This document shows positions 55,339-64,000 of a DNA stretch of 64,000 bases, piece by piece; positions within the stretch are counted from its first letter, which is position 1; every line of letters begins with the position of its first letter. This DNA comes from Corvus cornix cornix. Taxonomy: Eukaryota; Chordata; Aves; Passeriformes; Corvidae. The notes beneath the pieces are model-generated. The model did not search any database. It was not told the origin of the DNA and saw only the letters and a list, made by a program, of their open reading frames with translations. The stretch covers positions 16,048,907 to 16,112,906 of the forward strand of contig NC_046333.1 in NCBI RefSeq assembly GCF_000738735.6. The letters run 5' to 3'. The position numbers were made by a program, and so were the translations under genes.

Positions 55339-55505
55339 AAGGGCCAAAAAGAACCTTGTGAAGCCCAGTAAGGGGAAGTGCCAAGTTCTGCCCCAGGGAA
55401 GGAACAACCACAGGCACCAGTAGATGCTGTGGCCACCCCACTGGACAGCAGCTTCACAGAAATGGACCTGTCACAATGGCACTTTGCTGCCTTGTGTTCA
55501 CTTAG
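55339..55505 (+). mobile_element. CR1 internal pol fragment next to tRNA-Asn
   Basis: Plus-strand matches to the CR1 region between reverse transcriptase and C-terminus are visible: GGGGAAGTGCCAAGTTCTGC, GGGAAGGAACAACCACAGGC, CAGCAGCTTCACAGAAATGG, then TCACAATGGCACTTTGCTGC. A piece seems deleted after the ATGGACCTG segment. It starts immediately after the tRNA terminator. It is not a 3' end, so this is not the tail of a tRNA-derived SINE. Confidence 0.65.
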
Positions 55506-55558
55506 TATCTGCCAGAAGCCCCAGATCCATTTCTGGGGAAAGCTCAACTCCGGCTCTT

Positions 55559-55815
55559 CAGAGAATATTCTGAGTTGGAAGGGACCCAAAAGATTCATCA
55601 AAATCCAACTCCTGCCTTGCACAGGACAGCCCCAAGAGTCACACCAAGTGCCTGAAAGTATTGTCCAAACACATCTTGAACTCTGTCAAGCTTGGTGCTG
55701 TGACCACTTCCCTGGAAAGCCTGTTCCAGTGCCCAACCACCCTCTAGGTGAAGAACCTTTTTCTAAAATCCAACCTAAGCCTCCCCTGACAACTTTACAC
55801 CAGTCCCTCAAGTTA
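55559..55815 (-). mobile_element. CR1 3'-end fragment, opposite orientation
   Basis: Read on the plus strand, this is the reverse complement of a CR1 3' region: GAGTTGGAAGGGACCC, CATCTTGAACTCTGTCAAGC, GGTGCTGTGACCACTTCCCT, CAGTGCCCAACCACCCTCTA and CCAACCTAAGCCTCCCCTGA. It shows the same segment as 1752-1891 of the copy at 1.7 kb but continues past that copy's break, which defines the break point there. Confidence 0.92.
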
Positions 55816-55886
55816 CCTCCATCTTGCTTCCGTAAGCATCCTTACTCCTGTTCTTCTGAAGGACACCTGCCCACAGGCTTAGCATG

Positions 55887-55915
55887 CATCTATCCATCTA
55901 TCTATCTATCTATCT
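55887..55915. repeat. (ATCT)n microsatellite
   Basis: About six tetranucleotide units with one variant (ATCC). It lies some 70 bases after the minus-strand CR1 fragment ending at 55815. Confidence 0.85.
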
Positions 55916-56135
55916 TCTCATACCTAACCTGAACTAAGATAATTACATCTAAAGCTGAATTTCAAGAGATGATACATAATCCCTGATATAAAATACTTAT
56001 ACAGTTATGTATTTTATTAAATTATATTAAAGTATTGTTGTAAGCAATATTAAATATGCTTACTATGCTGTGCATTATAATAGTTTCTGTTTTGTGTACA
56101 CAATATATTACACATTACTTAAACTGTCTTCACAG

Positions 56136-56438
56136 TTTGGGGAGCTGCTACTGCTCTTCCCTGAACCCCAGTACACAGCTTTGCTCCTAATCCTAAGTAG
56201 CTACATCTGGACCTTCTCATTACTGTTAAAGAACAAGTTTCGTGCTGTCAACAACATCTGGATAGCTGCATTCCTCAGAAAGTCCAGCCTGACAAGCATT
56301 AAGAACTGGGAACCAAGCACTCCTGTCAAAAGGATCCAAGCAGACTTATTACCAGATGCTAGTAAATCCAGAGCTGATGAGACACAGAAAATACTAGAAG
56401 AGTTTCCTTCCAATCGTGATTTGACACTTCTATTTTAA
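56136..56438 (+). other. Terminal-exon-like open frame, unrecognised
   Basis: An acceptor-like CTGTCTTCACAG ends at 56135, followed by an open frame of 100 codons to a TAA at 56436-56438 and an AATAAA at 56469-56474. The frame begins FGELLLLFPEPQYTALLLIL with a hydrophobic segment and ends DETQKILEEFPSNRDLTLLF. The order resembles a last exon of a plus-strand gene converging on RAB18. No family is recognised, no partner exon is visible, and each signal is short enough to arise by chance. Confidence 0.15.
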
Positions 56439-56959
56439 AACTCTTCTGAGGTTGTTTTAAGCTTCTAAAATAAAGAACTAAAGCCCAGAAATTCTAGAAC
56501 TTGACTGGGAATTTTGCTATCATTGTACATAAAATGCACATAGACGTTACAGAAACTGGGAGCACAAGAAAAATATTTACTCACTGTGACCATTTTTACT
56601 CTAACAGAACAGACCAGATGTTACTCAGGCACAAGGATAAGGACAAAACTTCCATTACATTAAAATCAATCACAAAATATATGCATGCAGTAGCTTGAAA
56701 ACACAATCTTCACAGTTCTTTGCCTATATGACTCTTCATAAATTTTTAATTAAGGTGCCACAGGTACTCACAAACAAAGGATGTAGAAACAAAAAAAACT
56801 CAGAAGTTTTAATGGAGAGCTCTTTTTCTCCATTAAGTGAGTGCTGGACAGTGGCCAGGAAAAACACCTTATATTTCACCCTTCGAGGCTCAGCTAGGTC
56901 TGAAATGTATGCAGTGATTTGTCTGGGAACATGAACAAGCCCTGCTCATGCTAGTGTTG

Positions 56960-57008
56960 CTTATTGATGCTTTCATCAATAAGGCATTACTAAGGCATCA
57001 ATAAGGCA
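56960..57008. repeat. 10-bp hairpin plus short direct repeat
   Basis: CTTATTGATG (56960-56969) and CATCAATAAG (56974-56983) form a perfect stem with loop CTTT. The 13-mer CATCAATAAGGCA at 56974-56986 recurs at 56996-57008, a small local duplication. Confidence 0.6.
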
Positions 57009-59401
57009 CACAGAAGGACAGCAAGACACAAACCTACCACAGGGGCTTTGGACAGGATGGCACCTACAGGCTGGATGCATACCATGCTGTTCCTACCATG
57101 AACACTTGTATCAATCCTCCAGTAGCTAAACAGCAGTAACTTGTACTGATCACAACACAGGCTGCCCAAGTTTTGCAAGTGTTCAAAAAAATGCATTAGT
57201 TAGGCCTCAAAACATAGAATTACTGCACCAAACTACAGGGCAAAATTAAAGGGGTTATCACAGTTCACTATATATCAGTTTACTGGCAAACAAGGGAACT
57301 AAAAGGAGTTATACAGAGCAGTTATCGCTGTGGTACACAATGGCAGCAAGACCACCGTGCCCTCAAGTTCTGCCATGGCTGATGAGGCAATCATTGTTAT
57401 TGTCTGGGGACTCACTGAACTCTCGTTTTCATTTAGTTAAGACTTACTTTGAGCCAGCTGTTGATCTCATTATTGCAGCAGGAGAACAGGAAAAGTGATG
57501 CTGTAGTTTGGACAAAAGCCCCACTAGCAATAAAAATCCCAGCATCTTCAAACCTCCATCAGAAGCCTGTCCCACCTCCCTTTTTAAAACAGCGGCAGAA
57601 GAAATGCAAGACAAAACCTTAACAACACTTAGCAGTATTCTCGAGTGTAAATTTAAGAAGATGCAAGTGCTGTACCATATTCTTCCAGGACAGTGTAAAG
57701 CCTACAAAAAACATCTGCCAGGCCTGAGTACTAAGCTGCTAATCAGTACTTTATTGACTAGAGTAAATGAACTGGAAGCAACTTCAGTTTTAACAGCCTT
57801 TCACGATCATGAAAGATTTCTTAGTTACCTCATTGTGGTTTAGTGCTTTAGTGTATAAAACTCCCTGCCACAGACATGGACACATTCTCATTTGATGAAG
57901 AGACAACAGCTCTCTCCATTATCCCTCTGCAACCTACTGAGGTATGGTGAAGGACCTCTTGCATGTAACTTCTCTGGATGCAAAACCCACTATTCCACAA
58001 ATAGGCTAAATCAGTTTTGAGCAGAGCTTATGATACAGCTCGTAGCAGTTTCAGATACACTTATATTACAACTACAACAGTGGATATGCACTTGGAGATA
58101 ATCTGACCTACAAAGGGGGGAAAAATCTTGGGAAGCATGGGAACAGATTTATTTGAAAGATGGCAGCTCCAGAACCCAACCCTGCATTAAAAAAAAAGGT
58201 GAGAGAAAGAATTTAAAAATGTAGCAGAGTAACTGTTGCTAAATTTGCTTCAACAAATACTGAAAGCACAGGAACCCAGCCTTCCAGTGCACAGCTTCTT
58301 GACAGAGCAATGATGAAGTGACACACTAGGAAAAACATTCCCGAGAGACATAACTAAACAGGCTTAAAAGATGAAGACAGAAAAGCTAGCTGCAAGTCAA
58401 TCAGAAAACATCTACTTAAAAAAACAAGAAAACCAAACCTCTAACTGCTCTCAGTCTCACTACCTATGCTGTTTAAGAATACTTCTCTCCCAGAAATATT
58501 TTGCAAGGAATAAATGACTTAATTCTTTTGCAGAACAATACCCACTATTCAGAGTGCTCTGCCATTCCCTTCCTCTGACAAAAGCTGTCAGATCTGGCAA
58601 AGGCAGAATAAAAGATGAATCCAGGTCCTGTGATAAAAGGACCTTTTGTGAGAAACCAGAAGTTAAGTCTCTTCTCAGCATAAGGATGCACCCAAACTAA
58701 GGGGGAAACAAATACGGAAATAAATTCCAGGCATCTGCCAGCACTATGATACTTGCCAACTATTGCTGACAAAATAAAGTTATTCAGTTTTAACTCACCT
58801 ACAACTTTCCTCTACTGTGAGCCTACAAAAACAAAAATCCTTTGACCTCAATGCTAGCAAACAAGACTTGCTCAGCCCACATACTCTGCATGCAACAGTA
58901 ACACAAATCTATGATTTTTAGTATAATGTTTATGCATATTTAATATTAATTACATTTACATATTTTAATTATCCTACTACATTAACAATACTAGATACAA
59001 TATTTAGTAAAAACAACTAGCATGGTTAAGTCTTCAAATTTTGGTAGTTTTCTATCAAGTATAAAACAGAATAGAAAACAAAGTTACCATGAAGAGGAAA
59101 GCGTATTTTAACAGAAGCAGCCAAGACCTGTTGCAAAACACAGATCATGTATGCTGACATTTAGACAAAACCCTGCAGTAATAAAAGGTACTGTCATTCA
59201 CTATATTTACAAGAAACTGCCTAATAGTTCAGTTACCGACTGCACTACAGTGATTATTTTAAAAAACCCACAGAGCACAGCATCTTGTCCTTCAGAAATA
59301 ATTTGTACGTACGAAATGACCTTGTTTAAACCATATGTGCTAGAAAATATAGAACTCTGCAATAGAAAGATGTTAAAAAAGTTGAATACTGTGGAAAAAA
59401 A

Positions 59402-59407
59402 TTTATT
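59402..59407 (-). terminator. Alternative polyadenylation signal AATAAA for RAB18
   Basis: A second minus-strand AATAAA lies about 140 bases beyond the first candidate. It sits in an A/T-rich stretch, so chance occurrence is quite possible. Confidence 0.25.
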
Positions 59408-59543
59408 AAGTCTATACAAGTCTTCTGAAACAAACCATTGGCTTTGATACAGTAAATTCAAGTGAATACTCATTGCAATAGTATTTTTTCATACAGAGAT
59501 CAAGAAGCCCTATAGCTTCCCATTTAGTGTCTGTGACAGAAGT

Positions 59544-59549
59544 TTTATT
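59544..59549 (-). terminator. Candidate polyadenylation signal AATAAA for RAB18
   Basis: TTTATT on the plus strand gives AATAAA on the minus strand, about 930 bases after the RAB18 stop. Further copies at 59402-59407 and 58148-58153 are alternatives. Sequence alone does not show which is used. Confidence 0.3.
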
Positions 59550-60413
59550 TCTGAATAAGTAGCTGCACAAAGCAGACGTGATAAGAGATCTCACAGCCAC
59601 AGTGAGCTACAGTTGAGATAAACTTATATTACAAACATTTCAGAAAATTAAGAATCCATACTGAAGTGTGGCAAATGGATTCACAATGAAAGAACAATGA
59701 CATCACTCACACCCCTTGCCAATAATGAAGACTTTCTGCAGCAAGCTAGAGCAGACCATCATAAAAACCTAGAGTGCAAGAGTACCACAAATTTAGTATA
59801 TAAATATCACAGGATTAAAACTCCAGTTAAGCCATCAACTGAAGTGATGATTAAAAGGAAAACATGGCATCTCCCAGCTTTGCAAAGGAAGCTTTCAAAG
59901 CATCTCTTCAAGAAAGTGCTGATAACAATTAGGGCCTGTGCCAATTTGTGTTTTAGACTCCACTGCTGTAAGACAAAGTTTTAGCAGATTTGTCTACGAA
60001 CTGTATAATCCTGCTGCTTTTAACACCTTAAAAAAGCATTTACTAGAAGAGATGAAATGTAACATTTACAGTTCATACTGTTTCCAAGATCTGTGCACAC
60101 TATAGTTCTATAATTTCAACAGAATTTAAAAATAAGACGAAGAGCAGACAATGCAGTAATGTGTTTGTTAGATGGCTTTGTTTGGAATAGTTACACAATT
60201 AATGTATACAGTTGTAAAATTTTTAGTGCATTTGTTCTTGCACATTATTTATGCTACTTATAAAAACCTGAAGATTGCAAATTGGGCATGCTTACCATAA
60301 CATTTTCAAACTGGGAAAGCTGCAGAACATTTTTTTCTACAAGTGTTCACTGCCATGATACAAAACAAATATGTGCAAACTGCAAGGTCCCTAAAAATAG
60401 CATTTAATGACTT

Positions 60414-60421
60414 TATGTACA
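60414..60421 (-). promoter_or_regulatory. Pumilio-type element TGTACATA in RAB18 3' UTR
   Basis: On the minus strand the bases read TGTACATA, matching the Pumilio consensus TGTANATA. It begins about 51 bases after the stop codon. The match is exact, but an 8-mer can occur by chance. Confidence 0.35.
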
Positions 60422-60471
60422 GAAAGATGTAACTATCTGTTTAAATATGCAAAGAATAAGCTTCCCAAAGT

Positions 60472-60650
60472 TTATAACATAGAACAATATCCACCACATG
60501 CTCCTCCTCCTCCATATCCTTCTTCCTTGTTTGATAACTTTACACCTCTGTTTTGGCTTTCACTCTCCCACAGTCCAGGAGTCTGAATGATTTTTTCAAC
60601 AAGTTCTTCAAAGGCGCACTGCACACCATCACATGTTTTTGCACTTGCCT
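60472..60650 (-). CDS. RAB18: RAB18 last coding exon with ASAK motif and prenylation tail
   Basis: The exon begins after a TCTCCTCTCCAG acceptor. It completes Glu149 and encodes 58 more residues: the G5 motif ASAK, helix 5 (CAFEELVEKIIQTPGLWESE), a variable tail and CSML, then TAA at 60472-60474. The tail (SQNRGVKLSNKEEGYGGGG) is the least conserved part of Rab proteins. The terminal Cys is the expected geranylgeranyl acceptor for membrane attachment. Confidence 0.97.
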
Positions 60651-63600
60651 CTGGAGAGGAGACACAAAAAGTCAAGCATTACCCTAACTTCTGGTAACAT
60701 GCTTATATTTCTCTTTCAGTTAAGTTTCAACCTACAACAGACTTACAACTTCTACAACATATTCTGTAAAAATATAGCAGTGCCAAAATGAGCAGGTATG
60801 CAGATTTGTCACCACACAGGTAGCACCTCAAAGTATTTCTAATAGAAGAGCTTTCAAGATGAACTTCACTAGAACATACAGAGACAGCTATAGCTTAGCT
60901 TTATTTTTCTGTGGAAAGTACTCTAGTAGGAAAAATTAGGATTCTTGTCTGAAAAACCTGGTTGCTATTCTGTATTTCAGTTCTGTACATTAGTCATAAC
61001 TGCAGTACCATCAGACCATAAGAACCAAGGCTCCATACTGCAGCATTCTGGGTCCATCTCCATGATAAAACTCATCTGATAAAAAACAGTAAGGGATTTC
61101 ATTCCTTCTGCAGTTAGAAGAATTCTAGGTAATTTCACTCAGGATCCTTACTTTGACCAAGACTAAGAAATCATCTAACCACAGGTTATATTATGAGAAC
61201 AACAGACACCACCAGAAATTGTTCACTTCCACAAGGGCTTGCCCTGCTTGTCTATGCAGACATGCAGATACTTAATATATGCAGCATGCATATATACAAA
61301 TATATATGTGCACTTATAGTCTAATTCTCATTTTTGTTTTCATCTTCCATGCACTTAATAGCTTGTGCCTCAACTTTGAGCTTTTATTTCCACATCTGAC
61401 ACTGTAGCTGAAAAGAAATACAGCTGGACACTAAACAAAAGTAAGTCTTTAGTCAGAGATAAAGAATGTAAGTCTAAGTACAGGAGTGAATGAGTACATG
61501 TCAATGAACTGCTCTGCAACTGGCATCATCCTGTTAAATAATCCCTTCTGATCCTTAGGTGAAACACGTAAAAAACATATGCATAAAGAACCACTTCTAC
61601 ACCCATGTTTTAATTTATCATTATATGGCTTTGCCTACAAGACACATTTCATTTTGCAGCAAGATGAGACCAATATATTTTCTCCAGTCACAATTATGTC
61701 ATTACTCAATCCCACCCACCATTTATAAGTTAATTATATACCTACCTATTTTTACATCCCAGTTCTAATACAGATATCTCTCAGGTACCAGCTGTTTTGC
61801 TATATTGAAGGCTGGCCACTAGCACCAGTTTTCCCTCTTTCATTTTGCTTCTGTAATTAATTTAGCAAGTCAGCTGGGAAAAGAAATCAGACAAAACCCC
61901 AAACCCAAAACAGGTTTCATCAGGCTACAGAAAGACTGTACTCTGCCCTTCATCCTTATGAATTTCTACATAATCATCTACAGTTAGAACAAATATCTGA
62001 ACATAGGGACAATTTTAAAAAACATGAATACCCATTACCTTTGTGCCTACTGCAGGTGAGAAGTATCAGCTGGACTGGACACGTAAAGACTATCAACCTT
62101 ACAGAAGTGGTACTTTTCCTTATGTAACAAAAACCAAGAAAAATCTCTGCAAATATCTGTAACATACCTATGAACAACATGGAATGTTTTCTTGCAAATT
62201 TGAGGCCTTCATTTCTGTCAACTTCACGGTTTTCCTATAATAAAACAAAACATTAGTATTCATTATTAACAAAATACACCAGCAAATGACTTACTGCAGT
62301 TGAATTTGGTTTACCTTATCAATCTTGTTTCCAACTAACATTTTCACTATGTCATTCCTTGTGCAGTATGTTTCCAATTCATTTAACCAGTTATCCAGCT
62401 TGACAAAAGTATCTCTTCTCGTGACATCATAAACTGAAAGATATTAGCGGTATTATTTCCACAATATTTTTCCAAGAATTACAGCTTACATTACAAAAGG
62501 AGCAAAAATCACGGCTTTTTGAATCAGAAAATTGAAGGAGTCCTAAGGATTCAAATTTACCTTCTATACGAACAATTGGAAAAAAAAGTAGGACATCCAC
62601 CAGCTCAAATCACTGATGCAGAAAAACTCCAAGCTTCAGCCACCTACAGTTCTCAGATTAACACACCTTGATACATCCTAGCTTACAGACTAGAGACTAT
62701 CATTCTCCAAGGAATTCTACACTTGCAGGAATTCTACACTCCAAGGAATTCTACACATCCTGATGTAGGATACCTAAAATCACTACACAACAGCTATGCA
62801 AAGAGGATGGCATGACCTTCAGTACTGAAGCTATGAAAGTGTTTTTTCCTTTGTTTTCACAACCCATGTGAAGACAGGCATAAACAGCTTCTTTCAATCA
62901 AATCTGTAACTTGGCTTGCATGAATAACCTTATTTTTTGGAAGACAGGAAACAAAGAAACAGTCAGGAGATAGTGAATAAAATGGGAGAGCAAATCTCAA
63001 CAGCAGAACCTTCTACCTCCCGAACAGTGCTTGTTTACAGCTTTCAACAGTAAGTGGCAGGTTCAGTGCAACTATGTGACTTGACACAACATGCTTTGAC
63101 AGCACCTTCCTATTCCAGGAAGATAATGCAACTCACGACTTGAGAAACCTACCAGGAGGTCACATGACAAATGTTATTCCACATTAAACAATTTAACGGG
63201 ACACAATATCTTAGCAAGGTTCTCTAAAGTCAAGAAAATTAAATGTACTTCGCTGCCTTTACTTCAGTCAGCTCCTCACTCCTAGCAATGGAGAAGCAGA
63301 ACTTCAGAGCTCAGTGCCTAGCAAACAGGCTCCCATATATTAAAAAAAAGCACAAATGAGATTTCACTGTGAAGCTGCAATTATGGGTTTTGCCCGGGTC
63401 TCTCACACACGGATGGGTGCTTTCTATGCACCCAGCTAGCCTTTTCTAAGTGATTCTGACTGCGTAACATCCCATCAGTTGGGAGACAAATAATAAAAAA
63501 CCCCAGCCAGATTCCACACTGTTTATATTAATCTCATTAGGAATAAACAACAGGGAGAAGAAAAAGAAAAAGCTGTATCATACTGATACAGAGAGACCCC

Positions 63601-64000
63601 ACTGAGGTGATGATTTTTTTTCCACTCTGCACTTAGTAAGCACAGGCAAAACCAAAAAGCAATAAAAGACGAATTCATGACAGCACAAGGACAACAGCTC
63701 CAAGCTATCCTTTCAGATAGCAGTAGCTTTTATTCTCATGCAAAAATCAAGAGGTTCTCAAGCCAGTTAAGACTGACTACATGAGAAAGAGGTTGAGACA
63801 TCAAGATCCTTTAATATGAGTTGTTCAACACAGATACAAAGATTTTTAATATCAATTAGATATTATATAAAGGCTATATGAGTTTGTGTAACTCCAATGC
63901 ATGAGAAAACCACAAACATTTGAACTAGCATGCAAAAATATACTTACCTAGGATAACACCTTGTGCACCTCTGTAGTAACTGGGGGTTAATGTTCTGAAC
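60472..64000 (-). CDS. RAB18: RAB18 small GTPase, 3' half of gene (partial, spliced)
   Basis: Rab18 is a Rab-family GTPase known to act on endoplasmic reticulum and lipid-droplet membranes. Four minus-strand exons are seen: 63948-64000 (cut by the window edge), 62315-62433, 62168-62234 and 60472-60650. All junctions are GT-AG and phases join without a shift. The joined product starts at the last base of codon 69 and covers the end of switch II (FRTLTPSYYRG), the G4 motif NKID, the G5 motif ASAK and the C-terminal tail GGYCSML. CSML is a CAAX-like prenylation site and an upstream Cys (ACGG) could be palmitoylated. Numbering follows human RAB18 (206 residues); the tail here seems one glycine longer (GYGGGGACGG), giving about 207. 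The P-loop, switch I and DTAGQ exons lie beyond base 64000. Nothing suggests a pseudogene: introns are intact and there is no stop or frameshift. Confidence 0.97.
60651..62167 (-). other. RAB18: RAB18 intron between the last two coding exons
   Basis: This intron of about 1.5 kb is AT-rich. No exon, RNA gene or repeat family was recognised in it. It contains an ATG-rich low-complexity patch near 61260-61310 (atatatgcagcatgcatata type). Confidence 0.85.
62168..62234 (-). CDS. RAB18: RAB18 exon, residues 127-148
   Basis: This 67-base exon encodes ENREVDRNEGLKFARKHSML then FI, plus one base of the split Glu149 codon. The acceptor is TTATTATAG and the donor is ATAG|GTATGT. It is separated from the previous exon by an intron of only 80 bases (62235-62314). 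Phase and length fit both neighbours exactly. Confidence 0.97.
62235..62314 (-). other. RAB18: RAB18 80-base short intron
   Basis: The intron runs from GTAAAC to ATTATAG and is only 80 bases long, close to the lower limit for efficient vertebrate splicing. It is AT-rich with no other visible content. Confidence 0.9.
62315..62433 (-). CDS. RAB18: RAB18 exon with NKID guanine-specificity motif
   Basis: This 119-base exon completes Val87 and encodes residues 88-126. It includes YDVTRRDTF, LDNWLNELETYC and the G4 motif NKID, whose Asn and Asp recognise the guanine base. The acceptor is CTTTCAG and the donor is AAG|GTAAAC. Position 117 reads Lys (NDIVKMLVG); my memory of the human protein has Asn there, a conservative surface change. 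Confidence 0.97.
62434..63947 (-). other. RAB18: RAB18 intron upstream of the NKID exon
   Basis: This intron of about 1.5 kb holds a short period-17 tandem repeat at 62711-62756. Nothing else was recognised. Confidence 0.85.
62711..62756. repeat. Period-17 tandem repeat in RAB18 intron
   Basis: GGAATTCTACAC occurs three times, at 62711-62722, 62728-62739 and 62745-62756, each 17 bases apart, with slightly varied spacers. Confidence 0.8.
63948..64000 (-). CDS. RAB18: RAB18 exon with end of switch II (truncated by window edge)
   Basis: The 53 visible bases encode FRTLTPSYYRGAQGVIL, human residues 70-86. One leading base belongs to codon 69 and one trailing base to the split codon for Val87. 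The donor is a strong GTAAGTA at 63941-63947 on the minus strand. The missing upstream part should carry the DTAGQ motif that coordinates GTP hydrolysis. Confidence 0.96.

Larger units (their letters stand above)
56475..59543. other. Intergenic or distal RAB18 3' UTR
   Basis: AT-rich DNA between the terminal-exon-like frame and the nearest RAB18 polyadenylation candidate. It may partly be a long RAB18 3' UTR. A 111-codon plus frame at 57508-57843 has no recognised features. Confidence 0.45.
59544..60471 (-). other. RAB18: RAB18 3' untranslated region (inferred extent)
   Basis: The 3' UTR starts directly after the TAA at 60472. The lower bound is uncertain: 59544 is the first AATAAA hexamer met on the minus strand, and longer forms ending near 59402 or 58148 are equally possible. 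An ATTAAA at 60403-60408 is only about 65 bases after the stop and is unlikely to be the main site. The sequence is AT-rich with no recognised repeat, as expected for a conserved UTR. Confidence 0.5.

Noticed and set aside
55250..55505. A tRNA-derived SINE made of the tRNA-Asn and CR1 sequence
   Set aside because: Bird SINEs use the CR1 3' end as tail, but the piece here is internal pol sequence, and a Pol III terminator separates the two parts.
55378..55932. 184-codon plus-strand open frame
   Set aside because: It runs through two CR1 fragments and an ATCT microsatellite. The peptide is a translation of repeat DNA, partly of the wrong strand.
1..60000. Exons of MKX, the expected neighbour
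   Set aside because: No TALE homeodomain or MKX C-terminal peptide was recognised in any frame; the gene is probably left of this window.
1..64000. CRISPR arrays, operons, prophage or bacterial defence systems
   Set aside because: The window is vertebrate nuclear DNA; no spaced direct-repeat array or prokaryotic gene is present.

Overview
The window looks like avian (bird) nuclear DNA. The evidence is several CR1 non-LTR retrotransposon fragments ending in the bird-type 8-base tail, a vertebrate tRNA-Asn gene, and a spliced RAB18 gene whose exons read as vertebrate protein. No bacterial, phage or organellar sequence was recognised. Most of the window is intergenic. Nearly all open frames in it are short, have no recognisable family and are judged to be chance.

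Right end (60.5-64 kb, minus strand): the 3' half of RAB18, a small GTPase. Four exons encode residues about 69 to the C-terminus, with clean GT-AG introns and the terminal prenylation motif CSML. The 5' exons (P-loop, switch I, DTAGQ) lie beyond base 64000. The 3' UTR runs leftwards from 60471 for an undetermined distance. Candidate polyadenylation signals and one Pumilio-type element are visible.

Centre-right (55-56 kb, plus strand): a well-preserved tRNA-Asn(GTT) gene with its own Pol III T-stretch. It abuts two CR1 fragments in opposite orientations. At 56.1-56.5 kb there is an unrecognised terminal-exon-like open frame.

Remainder (1-55 kb): intergenic DNA with CR1 relics of apparently two ages. 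Younger-type copies lie at 1.7-2.6, 15.0-15.25, 37.2-37.7 and 55.3-55.8 kb; an old, strongly decayed copy lies at 8.1-9.25 kb. There is also a GC-rich LTR-like patch at 45.5-45.9 kb, a 28-bp inverted repeat at 21.5 kb, an unrecognised membrane-type open frame in two phases at 39 kb, microsatellites, and AT-rich stretches resembling conserved non-coding DNA. In mammals the neighbour on the 3' side of RAB18 is the homeobox gene MKX. No MKX exon was recognised here, so the left 60 kb is probably part of the RAB18-MKX intergenic interval; this is an inference.

No new multi-gene biological system was found. The findings are modest observations on repeats, candidate RNA or regulatory structures, and two unexplained open frames.
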